From positions 648,459 through 712,458 of the forward strand of contig WBMV01007609.1 in NCBI GenBank assembly GCA_013396655.1: a stretch of DNA of 64,000 nt. Reading direction: 5' to 3'. Shown piece after piece: positions 24,392-36,824 of this stretch. A program made the position numbers and the translations under genes. Source of the stretch: Campylorhamphus procurvoides (lineage: Eukaryota; Chordata; Aves; Passeriformes; Dendrocolaptidae). Each line of letters starts with the position of its first letter. Position 1 is the first letter of the stretch. The notes beneath the pieces were generated by a model. The model had not been told where the DNA came from. It ran no database searches and saw nothing but the letters and a program-made list of their open reading frames with translations.

Positions 24392-25864
24392 TGAATTGCC
24401 GTTTCTGCCTGGATATTTCTCACAGACCAACAGGCCTAATGGGTTTTCTGCTGTTTATCACTAAGAAGTGTTACCTTTATATCCCCCTTTGTCAGGAGCC
24501 ACAGGAGGGGTTGAGGAGCTGAACCACTCCATCATGGAGCAGCTGCCTGGCAAAAGGTGTCCCAGTGGCACAGGCACTGTGGGAAGGGATGGGGTGGGTA
24601 TAAGGGGAGCATGAGGGCACATCAAACCCCAGAGGACCCTCTAGGACAGATGGATCTGCACTGTCCCTCTGCCTTCCCTTCACAAGCACCGGGAGATGGA
24701 TGGCCCTGGGCACGCACGACTCACCTGGCTTTGCAGAAGACACTGACCTTTGGTCTGTATCCCATCTAAAGTAACTGTCATTTTATAGACATAGCTACCT
24801 CCCGTGACCAAAAATTCATCTGGAAAGCAATGAAATGTACATTAATTACATATTGAAGAGCAGTAAAAGTGTTACTCTTTCCCACAGACTTGCAGTGCAA
24901 GAGGCTTTATTCATCATAAAATTTTAGTGGGATTGCGGGGTGAGGAATTGCATTTTGCCCCTGTGAGTGAGTGCTGGCAGTGACTTCAGGCAGCTACAGG
25001 TGCCCAACCTGGCTGACCTTGAAAGTGAGGCCATGGGGAGGGACAGCTCTGCACATCTCCTGGTCCTTTCTCCTGTTTCTGGGTGAGGTTTCCTGATGGA
25101 TTCCCCACCTTGCAGTCACAATGGGACACAAACACAGGGAGAAAAGCAAAGCAGGGTGTTGGCAGGAGCCCTGGAGGTGCTGGGATGAAGAGGCTGAGCA
25201 CTGCTGCAGTCACTCAGCTGCACAAATGCAGGTGAGTCCCTGCAAACGAGCTCACCAGTATCATCTGCAAAACACCCAGCCACCAACTTCTGCATGACTC
25301 GACCTCGTCCCCACAATAATAATGGCAGAGCATCAGAAAGCTCTCTGATGTGCTTGCAGTGTAATAAAGTAACCCCACTAGGAATAAAATCTACAGCAAT
25401 TACTCTGCAAGGTATTATGCTGATTTATCAAATTGCAGTTGAAAGTCAAGAAGAGTTGAGAATACAGTGATAAAACATCTGATCTCAGATCTGACTCTAA
25501 ATTACCCTTCTGGCCAGCACAGTATTTCATCCAGAGCAATTGTTATTCCTCTCATCTTCTTCAAAAATCATCATTCAAACTGATAATTTTGTACTCCATG
25601 CATGCTGGAGTCAGTACTTTGCCTGTGCTGTGTGATTAGCTGCCAGGCTGATGCTGAATATTTTGGGGCTGGACTCTCAAACCTCTCACTGCAGGGTGGA
25701 GCACATGGAATGGAAGCAAACCCACTGTGGATCATCCCTGCAAGACACAGGATTTCTTTGGGGCTCTTCTGTCCTCAGAAAGATGGCAAAGCTGCATCAT
25801 GGGGACAGCAGTGGGCAGAGGCACGTGAAGCACAGCCAGTCCTGCTGATGAGACTCAGATCCCA

Positions 25865-26402
25865 ACCACCTCCACCCCTTGCAGCATGCAGGGAGGACCT
25901 CACCTGCAATGACGTGCACAGGTCTGGTACCTCCAACATAAGATAGTCATGGAACTGCTGGGGCAAGGCCAGAGGAGCCCCCAAGGGGCTCAGGCCACTG
26001 CAGCACCTGCCCTCTGCACACAGGCTGCCAAAGCTGGGGCTGCTCAGCCTGCACAAGACAAGGCTGTGTGGAGACCTCCGAGCCCCTTCCAGGCTGCCAA
26101 GGGACCCACAAGGAAGCTGGAGGGGGACTCTTGGTCAGGAACTGTAGGGACAGGGCAAGGGGGAATGAGGTCAGCCTGAAAGGGGGGAAATTTAAATTAT
26201 ATGTTAGGAAGAAATTCCTCCCCGTGAGGGTGGGCAGGCCCTGGCACAGGGTGCCCAGAGGAGCTGTGACTGCCCCATCCCTGGAAGTGCCCAAGGCCAG
26301 GTTGAACAGGGCTTGGAGCAGCCTGGGCTGGTGGAAGGTGTCCCTGCCCATGACAGGGGGAGTGGAACAAGGTGAATTTTAAAACCATTCTGTGGTCCCA
26401 TA
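25865..26402 (+). repeat. CR1 LINE fragment including the ORF2 end
   Basis: It has a degraded ORF2 end (GGAGGACCTCACCTGCAATG, CTGCTGGGGCAAGGCCAGAG). The tail segment follows, with GGGACAGGGCAAGGGGGAAT, GCCCAGAGGAGCTGTGACTG and GGTGGAAGGTGTCCCTGCCC. Confidence 0.9.
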
Positions 26403-27851
26403 CCTGCATCCATGGGCTGGGTCATGCCACAGGTGTGTGTTATGGTGGCCACCACCCTGGGGGAGAACAGGGACATCTGTGTGATGAGCTGTAGGTGCTG
26501 TGCAGCCAGTGCTGGGTCCAACACCCAACCTCTTTGCCTGGTTGCACAGCACTGCTGGGCCTGAGCCTGGGTGTCCTGGTGCTGTGTGTGGTGCTGGGTC
26601 CCAGTGCTGCAGCACATTTCCACCACTGTGGACTCTCTCCATGTCTGTGAGTGAGGACTGCTGCTTTCACCACAGCATCCCGAATCCTCACAGGACCTTT
26701 GGGAACAGGGACACTTGTCAAGGTGCAAATCTGCCCTTGGTGGGGACCAGCACCTCACTGGGGCTGGCACAGGGCTGCTGTTTCTACCATGTGCTGCAGT
26801 TGTCAAGGACCTGGGATTCATCACATGAAGTCCTTTCCTTTGATCTTTCTTGCATAAAACTCTCAATATTGCTTGTCAGGGCTGTTTTCCCTTCCATTCC
26901 ATCATCTTAGTAATAATAACACAGATGTAACAAAGACAAAGCTTCCTGCTGGGGCGTTTGTGGCCATGGGCACAGCTCTGGGTGGTGCCTGAGGTGAGAC
27001 CCCAGGTCAGGAGCAGACCCTTTCCACACATCCTGGCTGTGTGGGAGGTTGTCCCAGTGGGGTGGTTGTATTCCCATTTCTGTGGGAGCCAGGCATGGTT
27101 GTCCAGAGCCACCCACCCCATTCACCTGGGGTTGCGCTCCAAGGGTTAAACACCACTGAGATCCCGCTGATGAGGTTTGTTAAACTCCCCATTACATCCT
27201 GCAGCGCTGCTAATTATGTCTTCATAAACCAAAGTCAATTAGCCAGGTCTCTCCCTGCTCCTGCCTCTTAACATCCCTCTCCATCATTAGCCCGATCCCT
27301 GGGAATGTCTGCCTTGGCTCTGCCCCTTCCCCTGCCCTGCAAGTTCAGCCCCAGAGCTATTCCAGAATCTTTTGAGGATCTAACTGGTGTTCTTTGACTA
27401 AAATTGGAAGCTGCACAGCTCCTCCTGCTCCAGAACACGACCTCTGCCACTGCAACTGCTGGGGCAGGTGGAGAGGAGGTGTGTGGGGGGGAGCCAATAT
27501 CCTTCTTCAAATATGGAAAAAATTACCACAACAAGCAAAGCAATAAATTCTTCCCTGTGTTCAAAAGCAAGGGATTTGCTTTGTAGGGAGAGAGATTTAG
27601 GTTATCTGCCTGGAATTTAAAGGTTTTTAGAGGGAGGTTAGGCACACAGGCAGGGTTTAGGACGAGCTGACCCTGCCCTGAGGCTTCTTGAGACCCAGCT
27701 ACTGCATTTTTTGCTAATGTTCATTATAGACCAAGGGTTCAGAGCAAGGGGAGGGTGCCCCACTCATGTCATCTCTGCCCAGCCCAGGGCTCTGTGTGCT
27801 CACCCTCAGGGCTGGGGCTGAACCAGTTTTTGGAGACTGGATGCATCCCTT

Positions 27852-28190
27852 TGTTACTTAAAGGGGGCCTATAAATGTTACGGAGAACAACTAATTCCAG
27901 CGCCAGATAGTGACAGGACAAGGGGGAACGGCTTTAAGCTGACAGAGAGGAAATTTAGGTTATATGTTAGGAAGAAATTCTTCCCTGTGAGGGTGGGCAG
28001 GCCCTGCCACAGGGTGCCCAGAGAAGCTGTGGCTGCCCCAGCCCTGGGAGTGTCCAAGGCCAGGTTGGGCAGGGCTTGGAGCAACCTGGGCTAGTGGAAG
28101 GTGTCCCTGTCCATGGCAGGGGGTGGAATGAGATGATCTTTAAGGTCCCTTCTGACCCAAACCATTCTGGGATTCTATGATTTTATGAGC
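27852..28190 (+). repeat. CR1 LINE 3' fragment
   Basis: It starts near AAAGGGGGCCTATAAATG, has GTGACAGGACAAGGGGGAAC and GGAAGAAATTCTTCCCTGTG, and ends ATTCTGGGATTCTATGATTT. Confidence 0.95.
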
Positions 28191-29604
28191 CAGCTGTGAT
28201 GTTGGATGGGAGACTCAGCTCCCAGTTGCTTCCCTGGAGCAATTCCAGGTCCATGACAATTAGCTAACAGCTGGAATACCATTTAAGCACAGCTGCCATC
28301 ATGCAAATTTAGAGATTAGTAGAGATTAAAGTGGTCTGAGATGTCTCACAATTTCTTATTAATGCTCCAGGCTCTCTAATAGCCAACTGCCCTTCATCCT
28401 GAGATGGCTCCCACACCACCAAGGATGGAAGTGGGTCGCTGTGCCTTGCTGGCCACCAGCCCTTTGCAGAGAAGCAGAGGCAGCAGGGCAGCCCTGAAGA
28501 AATGTAAATGGATGACCAGAAAGTTGTTAAAAATGTGGTCATTGCTCTGCACAGTTAATCCTAAACTGGCAAGGTCACCTTTCAATGGCTCCCTTCACCC
28601 ACAAGGAGAGGAGACTTTCTCAGTGGAGGCTTCCAAAGGGCTCCAAATCCACTGTCACAGTGACCCAAAAGTGACAGGGCCATGGGGCTGCTGGGCATCA
28701 TGGATGGCACCTTGCTTCTGAAAGGACAAACCTCAGGGACCTGGAGCATGCAACACTTCCAGAGAAGATTTCTTCCAGACCTTTTCCCAGGGCTGAAAAC
28801 CTCTTCCTGTGATTTCACAGTTTCAAGGCCATTTATCTGCCAGACACACAAAATATTAACATTTCAGAAACTCCTATTTCCCCACCATGATAACTCAAGG
28901 AAGGTTTTCATCTTAATATTCTATTTCCCCCCCTTCTTTTAATAGCTGCATATTTGGAAGAAATCTCCTGGCTCTGGTATTGCAGAGTAATTATCTGCTG
29001 CCCACAAGTTCACTAAGCCGGGCTGCCATGATATTGCTCCCTAGGAAGTTTTCTTATGCATTTTATTTTATTTTCTTTTTTATTTTTTATTTCCACTTGG
29101 CTCAAGATTGCAGACTTAAATGGGGATGAAATGGGAGCTTCATGCTGGTCACCAAAGAGGCATTTATAGCTCCATGCAGAAGCTTGCCCAGCTCTACAGG
29201 AGAATTGCAGGAGCAGCTTGTGACCTGCCTGGATTTCTTCAAGCCTCTGCAGGGTCCTGCAGCTCCCGAGATTTGCCATGGTGCTGGTATCTCCACCTCT
29301 CCCAGCATCCAGGGTGGCTTGGTCCAAACACACCATGCCCCAAACCACGCCTCTATCTCAGAAGGTTTTCCTCCCCACCCCATCCAGAGTGGGCAGCAGG
29401 GTGTGTGGGATGATGCCACAGCAAGTGTCAACCAGAGGATGCAGCAGAACAACTTCCACCACGTATTCCTTGCCCTGTCCAGTGGCCTGTGGGGCAGCAA
29501 GAGCTGGGGCTTGTTTTTCTGATGGTGGTCTTGGCAGGAAGGTTTTGCAGCACATGTGAAACCATAAGATCATCAAAATGACTAAGTTTTGTTCAAGTTC
29601 TTGG

Positions 29605-29738
29605 AATAGTGTTCCAGGCCAGGTTGGATGGGGCTTGGAGCAACATGAGATAGTGGAAGGTGTCCCTGCCCATGGCAGGAGGGGGAACTGGATGAGCTTT
29701 AAGGTCCCTTCCAACCCAAACCTTTCTGTGACACAATG
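29605..29738 (+). repeat. CR1 3' fragment
   Basis: GGCCAGGTTGGATGGGGCTT, GGAAGGTGTCCCTGCCCATG and TTTAAGGTCCCTTCCAACCC identify a short tail. Confidence 0.9.
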
Positions 29739-30186
29739 TCACCAGACCCCTACAGCCAAGCTGTGTCTACAAATGGGCTTAAAATGGTACATTAATTAAG
29801 AACTTTCCTCCAGGCAGGTGGCCCAGGGGGTGAAATTTCATATTGTGTTATTTTTTATGTTGCTTGAATTTTCCATCTCTGCTCAGAAGGATGGAAATGC
29901 CAATTCCATCCTTACACCATCTGAATTTTCCATTCTTTTCCTGCCCTTCTTATCCAAGGAAACATTGGATAACATTGGGCATCTGCTGGTGGCCACCAGG
30001 CTACTTGATGACCCTGTGAGGACATTTTCCATGTGCTCAAGGGTTGGCAGAGGGAAAGAAGGTCAATAGGGCTGGGGCAGGTGAGAATGTGATGAGAGAG
30101 GATGGCAAAGCTGAGGAGGACAAGGCAGGGATCTCACTGGCCAGGGCGCTCCCAGGGTGTCCCCCAGAATAAGGAGAGATGCCTCA

Positions 30187-31340
30187 GCTCTACTTTTCAT
30201 ATATTTTATTATAAAGAAAGGTAAGATAAGCATTGTGAACCGAATGTGCCAGGTGCTGCAAAAGCAGCGCCCTCAAACAAAATAAAAAATAAAAAACAAA
30301 ACCCCCCAAAAATGCACCTTATGAGAAACTGTAATTATGGTCTCTAATTTTTCATAAATAGACAAAAATCATTGTCAGCAATTTTTAAATAGATGGACAT
30401 ATGGCTGAAAAAAAATAATAATGCCATACAACATGGATATAAATTGTCCATTTCTTGCTGTACAAATAATAGAAACAAGTTTGGCAGGCTTTTTTTTGTT
30501 GGTTTTTTTTATACACATCTCCCTTCTATGTATAACTAAAAAATGTGCTACAATTAATATAAAATGCTTTTACTATAAAGTAAACTACTAATTTCTCTCA
30601 CAAAAAAATCTTAAAGATGTCTTTAGCACAGCTCTAAAACACTTAGTAAACTACTTACAACTATCCAACAAATTATATTTTCATGATCTTTTTCACATTT
30701 TTTCCGCTCGTATTTTGCCTTCTGCTCTCTCCCCCCACCTACCTAGCAATAGTTTTTATTTATTTTTTGTAATTTTTTTCTTTTTTTTGCCAGACCATCC
30801 AAGGCCTTTGCATGTACAATATTCACACAAACTTCACATTTTCTTGCACAAAGTTTAGTGCTGTTAGCAAGTCAAAAGAGTGCATCCTCCTACTGAGCTG
30901 GCCTAATGCTGTAGGACACCAGACCTGGGCTTATGCTGTGTCTAAAAGCAGTTCACTAGGAAAATAGTCTGTAGCTAAGCTGATGGCAAGCAGAAAAACG
31001 GCGTCCTCAGTTTATTAATATTTTTTTGTCGGTTTTGCATTTATTTAATTTTTTTTCTTGTTGTTTGCTTGAATTTTCTTTCTTTTTTTTATTTTTTATT
31101 TTCTTATTTTTTTTTTGTTCTTTAGGACCTATGAGGTTTTGGGCTTCCATGGAAAGTAGACTTTAGAGTTCAAAAGTAAGGAAAGGAAACTGCTCTTAGA
31201 GCCTGGGAACGAAGCCAGCGCCGAGGTGCAGTGGCAGCTCTCCGGCCCGTACGACTTGCTCGTGCCTCCCCGGGTAGTCTGTGGGATAGACCTTCTCAAG
31301 TGTCCTTCGTCTGAGCCTTCTCCAGAAGGGGTGGTGAGCC
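30187..31340 (-). other. TOX2: TOX2 3' untranslated region
   Basis: About 1.15 kb follow the TOX2 stop before a poly(A) signal at 30210-30205. There is no CR1 or other repeat in this stretch, in contrast to the sequence on both sides, which fits retained UTR. In the mRNA sense it is A-rich, with long A tracts around 31120-31060 and 30800-30770, and has further AATAAA hexamers near 31045-31040 and 30760-30755 that could give shorter 3' ends. The distal end is inferred from the signal, so the limit is uncertain by about 20 bases. Confidence 0.7.
30205..30210 (-). terminator. TOX2: Candidate distal poly(A) signal of TOX2
   Basis: AATAAA on the minus strand, within AATAAAATATATGAAAAG. Cleavage would be expected 10-30 bases downstream, at about 30195-30180. 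It is the last such hexamer before unrelated intergenic sequence with CR1 fragments. Confidence 0.55.
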
Positions 31341-31377
31341 TTAGGTGAGGTAGAGTGCCTTGTCCCTTGGCAGCATG
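31341..31377 (-). CDS. TOX2: TOX2 terminal coding segment and stop codon
   Basis: This is the coding part of the last exon, 37 bp including the TAA at 31341-31343. The acceptor is GTTTCTCTTACAG|C, with CAG at 31380-31378. The first base completes a Ser codon from the upstream exon, and the rest reads MLPRDKALYLT then stop. Human TOX2, from memory, ends SLLPRDKSLYLT, so the match is clear despite its length. The reading was too short to appear as an independent open frame and was found by looking for the expected C-terminus. The intron before it is 5447 bp. Confidence 0.88.
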
Positions 31378-31502
31378 CTGTAAGAGAAACGAGAGGCAGA
31401 AGGTGAGAGGGCAGGGCCAGGATCAGCACGGGCACACCTGTCACACACCTGGATGTGTGTGTGTTGGTGCTCCACAAGGAAAGCACAAAGAGAGGGACCA
31501 GA

Positions 31503-31840
31503 GGAATCACAGAATTACTGAGGTTGGAAAAACCCTCTCAGACTGAGTCCAACCATTGCCCCAGCACTGCCAAGGCCACCACCAAACCATGTCCCCAAGT
31601 GCCACATCTGCACGGCTTTTAAATCCCTCCAGGGATGGAGACTCCACCACTGCCCTGGGCAGCCCCTTCCAAAGCTTGATGCTCCCTTCAGTGAAGATTT
31701 TTCCTCTAATATCCAATCTAAACCTCCCCTGGTGCAACTTGAGGCTGTTTCCTCTTGTCCTATCCCTTGGGAGAAGAGACTGACCCTCACCTGAGTACAC
31801 CCTCCCCTCAGGTAGCTGTAGAGACCAAGAAGGTCCCCCT
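31503..31840 (-). repeat. CR1 LINE 3' fragment
   Basis: It begins GAATCACAGAATTACTGAGG, with GAGTCCAACCATTGCCCCAG and AACCATGTCCCCAAGTGCCA. Within it, a minus-strand reading resembles the C-terminal part of CR1 ORF2 ([15 protein letters not shown]). It lies in the last TOX2 intron, close to the terminal exon. Confidence 0.9.
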
Positions 31841-33484
31841 AAGAGTAAGAGCCTGGGGGCAATTTTAATTCTTCCTGGATTTCAGCTCTAAGGGCTATGA
31901 CTTAAATTCCTTCCTGTGGCTTAATTTTTGCTCTTGCTGGGGCTGCAGGGCAGGATGTCCCTGCAGTTCACACCTGCAGGATGCTGTGCCTGGGATCAGC
32001 CCCTGGGCCACCATCCCTTCTTCATCACACGCTGTCCTTAGGCTGAGCCATGGACCTTCAGAAAGTGTATGTTTGATTTTGGATAAAACATGTCATTCTG
32101 GCACTACATAAGGAGTAGAGGGTCCCAAAAATGTGACTGAGGGACTTATGCCTGCAGGTGCTTGTGAGGAGGATCTACGGCTGCTTCATGGCTTAAGAGC
32201 ATGGGAGCAGGAGACAACACCTGCTTGATGCCTTTCTCCCCAAATACATACAATTAGAAAAAGTAATAATTGGAAGTGAGGGGAATAAATCTTTGAGAGA
32301 GCAGGATTAGCTGGTCTTTTCTGTGACTATGAAGAAGACAGGAGAAGCAAGAAGGAATCCAAGGAGGCTGAGGAGGAGGAGGGCTGGTGGGGCAGCTGCC
32401 AGGCTGTGTGCTCTGCACACCCCAGGCTCACCAGGGAGTGAATTATCACATTATTGAAGCAATGATTTTGATTTCAAGAGATCCAGGTGTGTTCTGGAGG
32501 GGGAAATCAGCTCCCAGCACCAAGACACACCACGAGGGGACGGCTGTGCAGGAAGGTGTGCAGAGAGGCATCACTGCCTGTGGCACGTGGCATTTCAACC
32601 CTCTGCCCACTTCAATCTGCCATCAGAGCCCAGATGCTCTTTTTTTTCATGAAATAGAAGAGAGAGGAGGGACTGAAGCCCCTCTCCTCTGGTTGATGCC
32701 CTGTGTGAGTTTTGCTCTGACATCCAGGCATTTTAATGGGGTTTATATCCTACATATACATGAGGGAAACAACCACTGGCTCCAGAAGGACACCCTGGCC
32801 TTAAAAAGTGGTGAAGAACCTTACAAAGCCTTGGAAGATTCTGGTGGGGGTGTGTTGGTGAGTGGAATGATAGGGAGGGGACAGACAGCAAGGCAATGCT
32901 GCTGCTGATAGAGCTGTTTGCTGACAGAGAGAAGAGCCCACCCTTTGCTAATCTCCACATTTTATAATCTGCATTTAAAATGCAGTCTTCCCTACTGCAC
33001 TCAGAGAAGATTTAATGCCACTGAGCAGCAGTGAGGTATTCCAGTACTAAAACTTCATTAATTTTACAAAACATGCTACAGAACATTTCCCAGTTCATTA
33101 CAAAGTATTACCATAAATAATTGAATCCAAACTAAGTGCAGTTGTGATGGGTTATCTTTGCCTTTTTATAGTGTTTGCTCATTTAGCTTCTGATTTGGAA
33201 AATTCCCCCATTTGGAGAGGATCACTTTGTCATTAGCAGGAATTAGGGAGGTTATAAATGTCTGGATGGAGTGGCTGAACGTGTTTTTTTTGTGTCTGGA
33301 CAAGGCATAATGGAGAGTGTCCCATCTTTTAGCCCAAAGGAGAGTGGGAAGAGGAATGAAAAGTTGCTAAAGGATGATACACAAAAAGAACTTAAAATGT
33401 GCCTTGCTAATGAGAGGAAGGACAAGAAAAGATGAGTCCAGTTCATTGTTACCCCCAAAGTACCTAAATGCAAGGAGACAAAGG

Positions 33485-33525
33485 TAAATCATAGAATCAT
33501 ACAGTGTCCTAGGACGGAAGAGGCT
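33485..33525 (-). repeat. Possible CR1 tail remnant
   Basis: AATCATAGAATCATACAGTG is the inverted CR1 terminal octamer type. Only about 40 bp can be aligned by eye. Confidence 0.4.
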
Positions 33526-34732
33526 CAACCTGAAGGTTGTAATGAGAAAACAAGGCTGAAAAACCAAGTGAGACACTTTGAGGAATTAAGATTTAATTAA
33601 GAAATTAAGAAAGATTTGCACGTGATTGCAAACCAAGCTGCACTTCTGAGAGAGGTGAGCCACTTCCCTTGCAGAAAGTCATTGCAAAACAGAGGAATTC
33701 AGTGCCTGGGAAAGAGCAAGTGCCAGAACCAGGCTGTCAGGTGAGGGAGACAGGGGACTATGAAAGGAGTTTGTGGTATGATGGCAAAAAAGCAATAGAA
33801 TTGTGTGCTGCAGTTCCTTGTGGGAAGTGATAGTCACACAGCGAGCAGGAGCTGAGAAACACCACCCATGTCTTTGCTCACAATCTAGGACAGCTTGGGC
33901 TTCAGCCCAGAAAGAGCCAGGAAAATTGGATGGAAGTCAGTAAGCAAAAAGTCATTAAGAATGGGCAGAGCAGGAGCTAAGAAACATTTAAAACTCTCTC
34001 TCTCTAACATGGCTGAGTTATGAGTTAAGGAGTGTCTGCTCACAGGATGCCACAATTTGAGGGGCATGAGGGAAGAAGTGTCATTTAATGGTATTTTAAC
34101 TAGCACAGATAGGCTGGGAAACAAAAATCCCTACAGCAGTTCCCTTATTAATGGCGAAGGATGGAGAGAGAGACAATCTTGTCAGTTTTTCAGAAGTTGT
34201 CTGGATGACAAACACAAAAGAAAATGAGGATGGGGAGGTTTTACCCCAGCTAACCCAGAGCCAACACATGTTGGAAGCTAAAGAAATAGCAAGGTTAGAC
34301 ATGAAATAAATATCATAACCCAAAGAGCCACATAGGGCTGCCTGTGTGCTGGGGAGGGTGGGACCACCCTCTCTTTCAGGAATCTGGGACTCTACTCACA
34401 TCCCATCAGGGAATAACCCCTTTTCTTTCCAGCCACTTGCTGGTTTTGCCTCTCAGAGTGCTGCTTTAATTGCAATTAGGCTGAATGCACTTTCCAGGTT
34501 AAAATGGGCAATTACAGGATCCAGAGACTTTCCAATTATACCTAAAACAGCATCGACAAATCAAACCCAACAAGACCTGCCTTCCCTTCATCACGCCTGT
34601 GCCCAAGTCCTGCTGATGGCTGGACCCACCCAGCTCATGGCAAGGTGCCCCCGAGGAGCCCAAGGGCAGCTTTGAACGTTGGATGCCAATTGGTACAAAG
34701 AACATGGGAAAAAGCAGCAGAGACAGGAAGAT

Positions 34733-34890
34733 CATTGAATCATGGAATGGTTTGGGCTGGAAGGCACCTCAAAGCTCATCTCATCCCATCCCTTGCCATG
34801 GGCAGGGACACCTTCCACTAGCCCAGGTTGTTCCAAGCCCTGTCTAACCTGGCTTTGAGCAATTCCAGGGACGGAGCATCCTTAACAGCC
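34733..34890 (-). repeat. CR1 3' fragment
   Basis: GAATCATGGAATGGTTTGGG, GCCATGGGCAGGGACACCTT and CACTAGCCCAGGTTGTTCCA mark a short CR1 tail. Confidence 0.9.
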
Positions 34891-36175
34891 AGTATGACAT
34901 TTTTCAGTGCACTAAGCACTCTCTGCAGTACTTATCTATATCCATCTGAGTTCCTTGCTATAATCTACTCTAATAATTATCTGGAAGTCTCTGCATAATC
35001 TGTTTGGGTTTAGAATGACTTTTTTTTTCCAGGAAGCTGTGATAAACCCATGAAATTTGATATTTCTGCTGTGACAAAGGCATGAAATGCATGAGCTTTG
35101 ATCATGAATTGCATGGGCCCTCTGCTTACAACGCCGCACTCCAGCCAGATGTCACAGAGCTTGTTTTAGCAACACAGGACTCAGTCCTGACTGTTATGGG
35201 AACATTTCACCTGTTTCTAGAGTGCCCTGAGCTTTTTGCATGGGCAGTGGGATTTGCAGGGGGAATCCAATGTTTTCCCAGCTGATCCCCTAAGAAGTGA
35301 TGTTTATTTCTAGGGGAGGTTCAGTGAGTTGCTCAGCACCTCTGGAAACTGGGATCCACAACCCCCCAAGCACCTTTAGCATTTTGCCCACAACATGTAA
35401 ATTGACTTTTATAACCACGTGCTGAACATGTTCCTTCTTTCAGGTTGTCTGCAGAGACTTCAGGAAGGACCGTGCAAAGGTCACTGTCAGAGCCCACACT
35501 GCTGAGACCCCTCAGGCAAGCAGACAGCAGAGATATTCTAATGGATCAGCAAGTTATTTATTTCCCTGAAAGAAATAAATGTCTGTACAGTCTGTACAGC
35601 CCAGCAATTGTAAGTGCTCTGCTGGCACAGACGGGAGCTGTGCTCTGAAAAGCCTGGGAGCTGGCTATTATCTCCTCTGAAAGCACCATGTTCCAGTGCT
35701 TCCAGTGAATCAAACAATGCTCCAAAGGTACCCGGCCTCCTTCCCAACCTGCTCCCCCAGCAGACCCCAGGCCTGTTTCACAGAGCACAATAGAATCTCC
35801 AAACCATTAGAGCTGAGATGAGCAGTGGATCAGGCAGTGGTTGGAAATGGCTTCCACACCCTCCCCGTCCCCCAGCTTTAAGATTATCCTGAGAGTTTTA
35901 TTTTTTGGGGAATTCAAGAAGCACTGAAGGAACCTTCATTCTGGCACATTGATGCCAGAGCTTGGAGGGCATAAGGGAGGGGATCTGTGCAGATTTCTGT
36001 AGGCTTTTCCTGGGTGATGCAGGGGGATGGAGCATTGTGCAGCTCCTGGAAGGACTGGGGCTTTGTACATAATTGGGACAAATCCCCAGGAACGATAAGG
36101 GACCTGTTGATAGAGACAATCATGGAAGGTTGTGGCCCCAAGGATAAGGAACAGACAGAGATTGCTTAACATGGC

Positions 36176-36545
36176 ATCACAGAACAGTTTTGGTTGGAAG
36201 GGACCTTAAAGATCATGTCATTCCACCCCCTGCCATGGGCAGGGACACCTTCCACCAGCCCAGGTTGCTCCAAGCCCCGTCCAACCTGGCCTTGGACACT
36301 TCCAGGGATGGGGCAGCCACAGCTTCTCTGGGCAACCAGGGCCTGCCCACCCTCTCAGGGAAGAATTTCTTCTCAGTATCCCATCTAAACCTCTCATTTT
36401 TTAGCTTAAAACTGTTTCCCCATGTCCTATCACTACTCATGTAAAACGTTGTTCTTTTTTATAAGCTCCCTTTAACTACTGGAAGGCTGCAGTGATGTCT
36501 CCCTGGCCTTATGGATGTGACACCTTCAAACCTTCAGAGACTCTG
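36176..36545 (-). repeat. CR1 LINE 3' fragment
   Basis: It starts CATCACAGAACAGTTTTGGT and keeps the full tail through GGAAGAATTTCTTCTCAGTA to GCTCCCTTTAACTACTGGAA. The minus-strand reading RTWGNSFKLKNERFRWD is the CR1 ORF2 C-terminal type. Confidence 0.92.
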
Positions 36546-36822
36546 CTTGGGAGACTGGGCTTCCCTGGTCTGCTCCAGAAGGAAATGTGTCCAACCCCTC
36601 TACTACTCATGGGACGGAAATTGAAAAAAGAGGAATCTCTTGATGTCCAATGATGAATTTATCCATGACTTGGAAGCTGCCTGCTTCTATAGCATCACTT
36701 CAGTGAGCCTATGGAGACAAGAAAGCCTTGAACTTCCTGGACCATGACTGGCCTACCCACTTGCTGTACGTTTTAGGGCAGATTCTTAGCTGTTGCACAG
36801 CAATGAGCTATTTTGTCTACTG

Positions 36823-36824
36823 GC
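36823..36824 (-). promoter_or_regulatory. TOX2: Candidate GC 5' splice site of the last TOX2 intron
   Basis: In the mRNA sense the site reads CTGCAG|GCCAGT. It is the only junction that joins the penultimate exon to the terminal exon in the frame giving the conserved tail. GC donors are a known minor class of U2 introns and normally have a strong AG before the cut, as here. The +3 C is not the preferred base, whereas +4 to +6 (AGT) fit the consensus. Confidence 0.6.

Larger units (their letters stand above)
24392..30186. other. Intergenic sequence adjoining the TOX2 3' end
   Basis: It contains CR1 fragments at 25865-26402, 27852-28190 and 29605-29738. No exon of a neighbouring gene is seen; in other vertebrates JPH2 would be expected on this side in convergent orientation, but no MORN-repeat or C-terminal membrane segment was found. 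Confidence 0.7.
31378..36824 (-). other. TOX2: TOX2 last intron (5.4 kb)
   Basis: This intron lies between the penultimate and last coding exons. It contains CR1 fragments at 31503-31840, 34733-34890 and 36176-36545 and a small CR1-like tail at 33485-33525. The stretches 31845-33480, 33530-34730 and 34895-36175 show no gene. Open frames there are short, overlap each other and match no family I know. The part around 33850-34330 has some gene-like base composition but is broken by stops in all frames. Confidence 0.8.

Noticed and set aside
32387..32908. A 173-residue open frame in the last TOX2 intron
   Set aside because: No similarity to any family is seen, and it lies antisense to the intron without splice support.
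33850..34330. Possible endogenous retroviral coding remnant
   Set aside because: The base composition looked gene-like, but stops break all frames, no protein motif could be named, and no LTR flanks it.
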